From contig SKTA01000063.1 of assembly GCA_007122745.1 (NCBI GenBank), positions 1 to 23,365 on the forward strand: a DNA stretch of 23,365 nucleotides. Reading direction: 5' to 3'. Position numbers and translations under genes: made by a program. The notes under the pieces were generated by a model that saw only the letters and a list, made by a program, of their open reading frames with translations, was not told where the DNA came from and did not search any database. Below are positions 1 through 5,706 of the stretch, piece after piece. Positions within the stretch are counted from its first letter, which is position 1; the number at the start of each line of letters is the position of its first letter. The DNA is from Bacteroidales bacterium. Lineage in GTDB: Bacteria > Bacteroidota > Bacteroidia > Bacteroidales > UBA7960.

Positions 1-79
1 ACCTCATCACCATCATCGTAATGTCGTCCGATTGCGGGAAGCCGGCTACATAATCGTGAATAAAGATTTGGTGTATAAA
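1..79 (-). pseudogene. C-terminal remnant of a SpoIIE/PP2C-type serine phosphatase (runs off the left edge)
   Basis: Read on the minus strand with codon tops at 79, 76 and so on, the frame encodes a tail ending GFPQSDDITMMVMR at position 2. The pattern G-x-PQ-x-DDIT-hydrophobic is the C-terminal metal-binding signature of SpoIIE/RsbU-type PP2C phosphatases, with the DD pair as the likely metal ligands. The family needs roughly 190 residues upstream of this motif, but the frame hits a TAA stop at 104-106 and the palindromic repeat at 77-98 sits exactly where recognisable similarity fades. I infer a gene truncated by repeat insertion, or a decayed remnant. The match rests on a short motif and the rest lies outside the window, so chance cannot be excluded. 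Confidence 0.4.
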
Positions 80-98
80 CGCGCCTTGTGGCGCGTTT
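77..98. repeat. Perfect 9-bp inverted repeat, hairpin 1
   Basis: Arms AAACGCGCC (77-85) and GGCGCGTTT (90-98) are perfectly complementary around a TTGT loop. The core ACGCGCC/GGCGCGT is shared with the hairpin at 127-147, so the two look like members of one repeat family. It could also act as a terminator for a gene entering from the left, but the T-tract is interrupted. Confidence 0.7.
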
Positions 99-126
99 GT
101 GTTTTAGTTCGTATCATGGTCCGTAA

Positions 127-147
127 AGACGCGCCCCCGGCGCGTCT
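127..147. repeat. Perfect 9-bp inverted repeat, hairpin 2
   Basis: Arms AGACGCGCC (127-135) and GGCGCGTCT (139-147) flank a CCC loop. The wider sequence resembles the dispersed palindromic repeats of the form GAGACGCGCC..GGCGCGTCTC found between genes in several bacterial phyla (recalled from general knowledge, not searched). No T-run follows closely on either strand, so a repeat is more likely than a terminator. Confidence 0.7.
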
Positions 148-170
148 CTGCCGTGGCTTTTGGCCTTTTG

Positions 171-197
171 CTTTGTGGAGTCGCGACTCAAACAAAG
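171..197. repeat. Near-palindrome centred on GAGTCGCGACTC
   Basis: A perfect 12-bp palindrome GAGTCGCGACTC (178-189) is extended by CTTTGT (171-176) on the left and ACAAAG (192-197) on the right, with one extra base in the right arm. It is the third palindromic element within 130 bp. The rest of 198-328 contains no gene I can support. It includes a short degenerate element starting TCATTCCCGC at about 265, which resembles a common dispersed repeat but lacks a clean second arm. Confidence 0.6.
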
Positions 198-328
198 AAA
201 AAACCTACAAGCGCAAAGGAAATCCCGACAATAAACAACGAACAACCAACAAAGAAAATTTATGTCATTCCCGCATTGTGGCCACCGCTTTTGCGCGGGG
301 CTTCCCATTATTGGCCGCTGTAGTTGCT

Positions 329-1306
329 TCAGCCATTCGCAGCAATCCGCTTGAAATCCGCCAGCGCAATGGCGGTTATCGCTTCGATCACCACCGGCAC
401 CCTTAAGGCAATGCAGGCGTCGTGACGCCCTTTCACCCCCAGGGTTTCAGGTTTTCCCGTTTCGGTATTCAGGCTTTTTTGTTTCTTTTTGATGGATGAT
501 GTGGGCTTAACGGCGACCTGGAAAACCAGTTCGTTCCCGTTTGTCAGTCCGCCCGAAATCCCCCCGGCATTGTTGGTTGCCGTTTTTCCACTGCTGTCGG
601 TGATCGGATCGTTGTGCGCGCTGCCTTTCATGGCGGCAGCCCTGAACCCCGATCCAAAAGAAACCCCTTTGATGGCCGGCACAGCAAAAGCCAGGTGGCT
701 GATTACCGACTCCACCGAATCAAAGAAGGGTTCTCCCCAGCCAATGGGGATGTTTAATGCACGACATTCAACCAATCCGCCAATGCTATCCCCCTCCAGC
801 AGGGCCTCCTCAACAGCTTTGTCGATATCTTTTCTGCCACCGGCTTCAATAAGCTTCGCGGCAATTGATACTTCATTGATGATTTTTTTTGCCACCACCC
901 CGGCCGCAACAAGGGGCAGCGTTAACCTTCCGCTGAAATGGCCCCCTCCCCGGGGGTCGTTAAACCCCTTGAAACGTTTGTGTGCAACAAAATCGGAGTG
1001 GCCCGGCCTGGGGGTGTGACGAAGGTGCTGGTAGTCGCCGGGCCTGATGTTTTCGTTTTTGAACAGGATGCAAAGCGGACTGCCGGTTGTAAAGCCGTTG
1101 TGCACGCCGCTGACGACCTCAGGATGGTCTGACTCAATCCGGCTTGTTGTTCCGGTTGCACCCGGCTTTCGGCGACCGAGGTCTGCACCGAAGTCTTCTG
1201 CCGACAAAGGTATACCTGGCGGGCAACCATCCATGCATATGCCTGTATAGGGTCCGTGTGATTCGCCAAAAATGTGTATCCTGAAAATTCTGCCAAAACT
1301 GTTCAT
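329..1306 (-). CDS. aroC: Chorismate synthase
   Basis: Catalyses the last shikimate-pathway step, converting 5-enolpyruvylshikimate-3-phosphate to chorismate, and needs reduced FMN without net redox change. Family signatures run the whole length: FGESHG near residues 13-18 with the conserved His, RPGHSDF and the NDPRGGGHFSGR block around residues 100-128 with the second active-site His, KGVSFGSGF, NNAGGISGGLTNG (FMN and substrate contact), and the C-terminal GRHDACIALRVPVVIEA block. At 325 residues it is somewhat shorter than the usual 350-390, yet no core block is missing. The ATG start puts the FGxxFRI N-terminus where the family has it. It is the last gene of the aroB-aroE-aroC operon, 21 nt after aroE, and no convincing intrinsic terminator follows it. 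Confidence 0.96.
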   Translation of the reverse strand: MNSFGRIFRIHIFGESHGPYTGICMDGCPPGIPLSAEDFGADLGRRKPGATGTTSRIESDHPEVVSGVHNGFTTGSPLCILFKNENIRPGDYQHLRHTPRPGHSDFVAHKRFKGFNDPRGGGHFSGRLTLPLVAAGVVAKKIINEVSIAAKLIEAGGRKDIDKAVEEALLEGDSIGGLVECRALNIPIGWGEPFFDSVESVISHLAFAVPAIKGVSFGSGFRAAAMKGSAHNDPITDSSGKTATNNAGGISGGLTNGNELVFQVAVKPTSSIKKKQKSLNTETGKPETLGVKGRHDACIALRVPVVIEAITAIALADFKRIAANG

Positions 1307-1327
1307 GTTGTCTGTATTATGTTTCCG

Positions 1328-2263
1328 TTAACCCCCGAAGGCCAGATGCTTTTCTTCATCAATGATTGCTGCAATCCATTTGTCGCTTTTCCCGAAGGCA
1401 GAGACCACCAGATCATAATCCCCTTCGCCAAAATCGCTTTTGCTTTTTTCGTTTAACACGAAGATACAGAGATTTTCCGGGCAGGGTTTCTCCGCCATAT
1501 GTTGCTCAAGAGTTTCCGGGCTGATTGGCTTTTCTTTGGTTGTTTTTTTATTGTTGATATAAAGCCGGGCTGCCTCAATCCCTTGCCAGATCAGCCAGCG
1601 TTCGCCCGGAATGGTTTTTATCCTGCGGGATCGGGCATGTTCCGACATCCTGGAAGGTTTGTAAACAGCATCCAGCAAACAGCCAAAGGCCATGTATCCG
1701 GCAAATGGAGGGATCGCTTCAGGCAAGAGGGTTGATACAACAGCATCGAACCACGGTGTTTTTGCAGTTCTTTCCCACGGTATCAGATCAGCGCCATACC
1801 TCCCGGCCAAAGCCTTTGCTTTTTCGTGGGTGCGGTTGGAAATATAAACGTTTGCCCGGGCCCTGGTCAAGCCAAACACTGCCGCTTTTGCCGCTCCGCC
1901 GGCACCCAGAACCAGTACATTCGCCCCCTGCAGCTTTACTCCCGCCTCTTCCAGGGCATTTGTCACACCTTTATGGTCGGTATTATGCCCCAAAACTATA
2001 CCACCTTCATTTCGAATGCAGTTTACCGCTCCAATTGCACTTGCCTCCTCACTTACATAATCCACAAGAGGCAAAATGTCTTCCTTAAAAGGTGCTGTGA
2101 TGCTGGCCCCTTTGATGTTTAGATCCTGAATAAAATGGATCATGTCTTCTGCTGATACGGGACGGATTCTTGTGTAATGATCTGACGTATCAAGCAAAGG
2201 GCGGAACATCTGCGGACTTTTGCTATGCAAAACCGGTTGTCCGAAAACAGCGTATAAGGCCAT
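1328..2263 (-). CDS. aroE: Shikimate dehydrogenase with a C-terminal extension
   Basis: NADP-dependent reduction of 3-dehydroshikimate to shikimate in the cytoplasm. Visible are the substrate motif HSKSP (residues 13-17), ASITAPFK with catalytic Lys60, NTDHKG with catalytic Asp96, the dinucleotide-binding loop GAGGAAKA (120-127), the NRT motif (143-145) that fits NADP preference, and the late WQGIEAARLY helix near 226-235. AroE proteins normally end near residue 270-280. This one ends its recognisable fold near 238 and then carries about 70 residues (roughly 240-311) that I do not recognise, containing CPENLC and a DYDLVVS segment. It lies 17 nt after aroB and 21 nt before aroC, so it is co-transcribed with both. 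The function is secure; the role of the tail is unknown. Confidence 0.93.
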   Translation of the reverse strand: MALYAVFGQPVLHSKSPQMFRPLLDTSDHYTRIRPVSAEDMIHFIQDLNIKGASITAPFKEDILPLVDYVSEEASAIGAVNCIRNEGGIVLGHNTDHKGVTNALEEAGVKLQGANVLVLGAGGAAKAAVFGLTRARANVYISNRTHEKAKALAGRYGADLIPWERTAKTPWFDAVVSTLLPEAIPPFAGYMAFGCLLDAVYKPSRMSEHARSRRIKTIPGERWLIWQGIEAARLYINNKKTTKEKPISPETLEQHMAEKPCPENLCIFVLNEKSKSDFGEGDYDLVVSAFGKSDKWIAAIIDEEKHLAFGG

Positions 2264-2280
2264 GTTTCTTTTTGTGTTTA

Positions 2281-3300
2281 TTATATGAAACCCTTGGTTA
2301 GCTCTTTCATGGTTATGGGAATCACCTCCACGGACCCGATCTCTTTTATAAAAACGAAATGGATCTTGTCATCTTCTTTTTTCTTGTCTTTTTGAATGGC
2401 ATCATAGATCAATGCAGCCGGTGTATTTGTTTCGGTTGGCAATCCCAGCAACTGAAGCAGTCTGATAATATCTTGTCGCTGAGTTTTTTTTAACATGCCT
2501 CTTTGTTCTGAAAGCTTTGCAGCAAAGGCCAAACCAATGCTTACAGCCTGACCATGGGGTATGGTATCGGTTTTTTCAACGGCATGTCCCCAGGTGTGTC
2601 CGAGGTTTAGCTTTCGGCGCTCTCCTGCTTCCAGCTCATCCCTGTTTACGATATCCACCTTAACACGAACGGAACGTTCGATCAGCTGCCGGATCAGGTT
2701 GGTTTTTTTTGCAAGAATATCCGGAATGTGCTCCATCAACATGTTGAACATCGATTTGTCAGCTATCAGGCAATGTTTAACCGCTTCAGCGAGGCCGTTT
2801 CGGTACTCAATATCAGGGAGGGTGTTGAGCGTTTGTGGGTCAATCAACACAAACTTTGGCTGCCGGAATGTGCCAATCATGTTTTTGAAGCCATCCAGGT
2901 TTATCCCCGTTTTACCTCCAATAGCGGCATCAATCTGTGCAAGCAGGCTGGTGGGAACATAGCCGAAACTGACCCCCCGCATGTAAACAGATGCCACGAA
3001 GCCGGTCATATCGCAAACAACACCACCTCCAAATCCAAGTATAAAAGATGAACGGTCGGCACCCACTTTGGTGAGCCAACGACAAATATCGGTGGCTGTA
3101 TCGATGGTTTTGCTCCTCTCCCCTGCTTTCATCACATAAACCGGGGCATTTGGAAAGAAATGACCCCAATGGCTTTTTACCTGATCATCTGTAATGACAA
3201 ACACATCGGCACCGGGAAGAAGGTCCGGCAAACAATCGGGTATGTTGTCCAGTATGATTTTACTGCTTCCTGTAGCGCCGTTAATTGTAAATTCCTGCAT
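2281..3300 (-). CDS. aroB: 3-dehydroquinate synthase
   Basis: Converts DAHP to 3-dehydroquinate, the second shikimate-pathway step, using NAD+ and a divalent metal. With the ATG at 3300 (339 residues) the key parts are GFGGGVVCDMTGF around 89-101 (NAD binding), a PTSLLAQIDAAIGGKTGIN block (116-134), GLAEAVKH with metal ligand Glu172, LNLGHTWGHA with His235, and IPHG with His249. The frame stays open to a GTG at 3330 that would add ten residues. I prefer the ATG because MQEFTINGA resembles the usual start of the family. It is the first gene of the aro operon, and a TAnnTTTG element at 3385-3392 on the same strand would start transcription about 75 nt upstream. Confidence 0.96.
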   Translation of the reverse strand: MQEFTINGATGSSKIILDNIPDCLPDLLPGADVFVITDDQVKSHWGHFFPNAPVYVMKAGERSKTIDTATDICRWLTKVGADRSSFILGFGGGVVCDMTGFVASVYMRGVSFGYVPTSLLAQIDAAIGGKTGINLDGFKNMIGTFRQPKFVLIDPQTLNTLPDIEYRNGLAEAVKHCLIADKSMFNMLMEHIPDILAKKTNLIRQLIERSVRVKVDIVNRDELEAGERRKLNLGHTWGHAVEKTDTIPHGQAVSIGLAFAAKLSEQRGMLKKTQRQDIIRLLQLLGLPTETNTPAALIYDAIQKDKKKEDDKIHFVFIKEIGSVEVIPITMKELTKGFI

Positions 3301-3384
3301 AATTTGTTGATGTAGCAAACGATCTTTCACTGCACCGTTAGCGTATGGTCTTGTTAAATGATAATTATTGATTAAGGCTTATAT

Positions 3385-3392
3385 CAAAAGTA
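3385..3392 (-). promoter_or_regulatory. Candidate -7 element for the aroB-aroE-aroC operon
   Basis: The minus strand reads TACTTTTG, matching the Bacteroidota -7 consensus TAnnTTTG. Transcription would begin near 3378 and leave a leader of about 75 nt to the aroB ATG. A clear TTTG at the -33 spacing is absent, so the call rests on the -7 match and position. Confidence 0.5.
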
Positions 3393-3423
3393 GCAAACTT
3401 TTTTTGATGAAATATGTTTAAGG

Positions 3424-3482
3424 TTAAGGTTGAGATTAAGGTTGAGGACAAGAAGTTCGAAGCTCGAAGCTCGAAGCTCGAA
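3424..3482. repeat. Short tandem repeats (12-bp and 7-bp units)
   Basis: TTAAGGTTGAGA (3424-3435) is followed directly by TTAAGGTTGAGG (3436-3447). Next comes a 7-bp array: GTTCGAA (3455-3461), then three exact GCTCGAA copies (3462-3482). The GCTCGAA motif recurs at 8591-8611 in another intergenic region, so it is a dispersed family in this genome. The ORF covering this stretch (3430-3654) shows no protein-like features and I do not call it a gene. Confidence 0.8.
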
Positions 3483-3525
3483 AGAAGACGGACGTCAGAC
3501 AGGGTTAATTCGTATAAATCAGTTG

Positions 3526-3579
3526 CATCGGTGTCATCAGTGTTCTATTAAATCAAATAGCACTTGGATAACACGGATG
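3526..3579. repeat. Imperfect 24-bp inverted repeat (REP-like palindromic element)
   Basis: Arms 3526-3549 and 3556-3579 match at 18 of 24 positions in reverse-complement alignment without gaps, around a 6-nt loop. The outer ends are CATCGGTGT and ACACGGATG. The sequence resembles the ATCCGTGT-type intergenic palindromes common in Bacteroidota genomes (recalled, not searched). The rest of 3301-3843 holds the aroB promoter, the short tandem repeats and an AT-rich stretch upstream of the histidine kinase, and I see no gene in it. Confidence 0.65.
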
Positions 3580-3728
3580 AAACGGATGATCGCAGATATA
3601 AACAGACAGCTCGTTACTGGCGAGGACGCAGGATGTAAGGACAAGGCATTGTAAAAACAAGAAAGCAATCCGTCAACACGTTTATAATAATATTTTACTA
3701 ACTTGCATAATTGTATGAAAATGTCATG

Positions 3729-3736
3729 TAAATTTG
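3729..3736 (+). promoter_or_regulatory. Candidate -7 element for the histidine kinase gene
   Basis: TAAATTTG matches TAnnTTTG. A TTG lies at 3703-3705, but the gap of 23 nt is wider than the usual 19-21. Transcription would start near 3743 and give a leader of about 100 nt before the ATG at 3844. Confidence 0.35.
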
Positions 3737-3843
3737 GATACAGATATATTGTTCAAAAGAAGCCTGCTGTTATCTAAGTCATGTGACCACGAAACCGCTA
3801 ACAACTGGTTCAGAAACAATGACATTTTGAAAGTTCCATTTTT

Positions 3844-5559
3844 ATGAGCACCAAAAAAAAACTATACATTGTCGTTATATCATTGTTCGTGATCTCGATT
3901 TTGGCGATTGTTGTTTTTATGAACTTCAGCCGAAGTCAGGAAGAGATGTTCCGTGACTACAGCCGCAACCAAATCATCGAAGCCACAAACGCCATTAACG
4001 ACATACAAGAAGTGCATATTTTTTGGGTGGCTTATGATTATGGTTTATGGGACGGAATGGTAGAACTTGCTAACCATCCTAACCCATCCTGGGCAAAAGA
4101 GAATCTTGGGCAGGTTTTGTATTGGTTTGATCTGGATGCCCTTTGGGTTATGGGGCTGGATGGAACAATTACTCATAGTGAAATTACCGGTTGCGCACGC
4201 TATTTGCCGGACACCACTTTTTCTGAAACATTGCTTTCAAAGTTATACCATGAAAAGTATGTTGACTTTTATACACTTGCAGGTGACTCGTTGATTCTGA
4301 TACAGGGAGCAACGATCCATGCCACAGGTGACGAGGAAAGGGAAACAGAGCCTTCTGGATATCTTTTCATGGCAAAATGCTGGGACCATGAAATCATTGA
4401 CTTCCTCGATAAACTGACATGGAGCGAAGTAAGTTTGCGACCCTTTGAATATGGTTATCCGGGTCAGGCAGAGTCGCTGACAAAAAACCAGTTGATCCCC
4501 TATAAACACTGGAATGGGGAGATTATAGCCTGTCTTGAATTTTCAAAACGTATTGATTTTGCCGATCTTTTGAGAACCAATACCATTCGAATTATAATAA
4601 TTATGGTTTGGTTTGCGATTTTTGGTTTGTTATTGCTATCTGTGTTGTTGTATTATTGGGTTGGAAAACCGTTGGACATAATTGCAGACGTGATTGGCAA
4701 CCATAACACCAGGAATATTCCTGCACTTAAAAAATCGGGTAACGAATTTAGAAGGATAGGCTTTTTGATCGAAAACTTTTTGCAACAAAAAGAGGAGCTA
4801 AAGATTGCAAAGGAAAAGGCTGAAGAAACAGACAGGCTGAAGACTGCTTTTCTCGCCAATGTCAGCCACGAAATCCGCACCCCCATGAGCGGTATAACCG
4901 GTTTTGCAGAATTGCTGCAAAAGGATGATCTTACTGATGAACAACGCAAGCATTATACAGACGTCATCATAAGCAGCGGACAGCACTTGCTCCATCTGAT
5001 TGATGATGTACTCGACCTGTCGGTGATTGAGTCTGGCCAGGTAAAACTGGTTAACAAAACATTTGACCTGGAACAACTGATGCTGGAAACTCACATGTTT
5101 TTTAAGAGAAATGATAACATTAAGGAAAAACAACTGAACTTTTCCGTGCAATGCGAATCAAACGAACAGATTGCACGCTTCACGGGTGATAGAAAGCGGA
5201 TTAAGCAGGTGGTGGATAATTTATTAACGAATGCCCTGAAGTTTACGGAGCAGGGTGATGTTGTTTTTGGCTGCCGAAAAGAAAAGAAAGATGAAATTTT
5301 GTTCTTTGTAAAAGATACCGGCCCCGGTATTCCTGAAAAATACTATCAGTTCATATTTGATCGCTTTACCCAGATTCATAATGTTTATTACCAGGATGGC
5401 AAGCGACAAGGAACCGGTTTGGGTCTCGCCATATGCCGTGGACTGGTAAATTTCATGGGTGGACGCATCTGGGTGGAATCTGTTGAAGGATCGGGCAGTA
5501 CCTTCTTTTTTACATTGCCTTTGAACCCTGAATCGTCTGAAAACCTGCAAGACCAGTAA
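3844..5559 (+). CDS. CHASE4-type membrane sensor histidine kinase
   Basis: A 571-residue sensor kinase of two-component type. Transmembrane segment 1 spans about residues 7-27. An extracytoplasmic domain at about 30-245 carries the WVAYDYGLWDG pattern typical of CHASE4 ligand-sensing domains. Transmembrane segment 2 is at about 248-272, then a HAMP-like linker with a charged helix (about 312-335). HisKA holds SHEIRTPMSG with phospho-acceptor His342. HATPase_c has N459/N463 in the N box, the DTGPG loop (491-495) and GTGLGLA (523-529), so all catalytic motifs are intact. No receiver domain is fused and no response regulator or output gene lies nearby, so it is an orphan kinase in this window. 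The ligand cannot be read from sequence. Neighbours on both sides appear to be separate transcription units. Confidence 0.93.
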   Translation: MSTKKKLYIVVISLFVISILAIVVFMNFSRSQEEMFRDYSRNQIIEATNAINDIQEVHIFWVAYDYGLWDGMVELANHPNPSWAKENLGQVLYWFDLDALWVMGLDGTITHSEITGCARYLPDTTFSETLLSKLYHEKYVDFYTLAGDSLILIQGATIHATGDEERETEPSGYLFMAKCWDHEIIDFLDKLTWSEVSLRPFEYGYPGQAESLTKNQLIPYKHWNGEIIACLEFSKRIDFADLLRTNTIRIIIIMVWFAIFGLLLLSVLLYYWVGKPLDIIADVIGNHNTRNIPALKKSGNEFRRIGFLIENFLQQKEELKIAKEKAEETDRLKTAFLANVSHEIRTPMSGITGFAELLQKDDLTDEQRKHYTDVIISSGQHLLHLIDDVLDLSVIESGQVKLVNKTFDLEQLMLETHMFFKRNDNIKEKQLNFSVQCESNEQIARFTGDRKRIKQVVDNLLTNALKFTEQGDVVFGCRKEKKDEILFFVKDTGPGIPEKYYQFIFDRFTQIHNVYYQDGKRQGTGLGLAICRGLVNFMGGRIWVESVEGSGSTFFFTLPLNPESSENLQDQ

Positions 5560-5661
5560 ATTAATGCAGAAGTTACTTGTGCTCGCTTGCATGTTTTTTT
5601 AAACAGCAAACACTTTCCTGTCTTCCCCTTAAACCCTGCCGGTCAGTTTTAAAAATTGATG

Positions 5662-5669
5662 TATATTTG
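5662..5669 (+). promoter_or_regulatory. Candidate -7 element for the S9 peptidase gene
   Basis: TATATTTG fits TAnnTTTG exactly. Transcription from about 5676 would place the ATG at 5707 (or 5728) just downstream and leave the in-frame ATG-like codons near 5656 outside the mRNA, which helps decide the start. No -33 TTTG at ideal spacing is visible. Confidence 0.5.
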
Positions 5670-5706
5670 GTGTTTTCACCCTATTCAGAGATCAAATTCA
5701 TCATTC

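Noticed and set aside
32..406. A 124-codon plus-strand ORF across the left edge and the aroC end
   Set aside because: It runs through two perfect hairpins and antisense to aroC, with no protein-like pattern. The opposite strand explains both ends better.
489..1019. A 176-codon plus-strand ORF
   Set aside because: It lies entirely antisense to aroC, whose family motifs are unambiguous.
3301..3330. GTG at 3330 as the aroB start
   Set aside because: The added ten residues do not resemble the family N-terminus and ATG 3300 does. It stays possible because the promoter is upstream of both.
3430..3654. A 74-codon ORF in the repeat-rich intergenic region
   Set aside because: Its first third encodes the GCTCGAA array and the rest covers the palindromic element, giving low-complexity translation with no recognisable fold.
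5563..5600. Possible terminator after the histidine kinase gene
   Set aside because: The only stem found has a mismatch and a 3-nt loop, and the T-run lies about 13 nt away, so it is not convincing.
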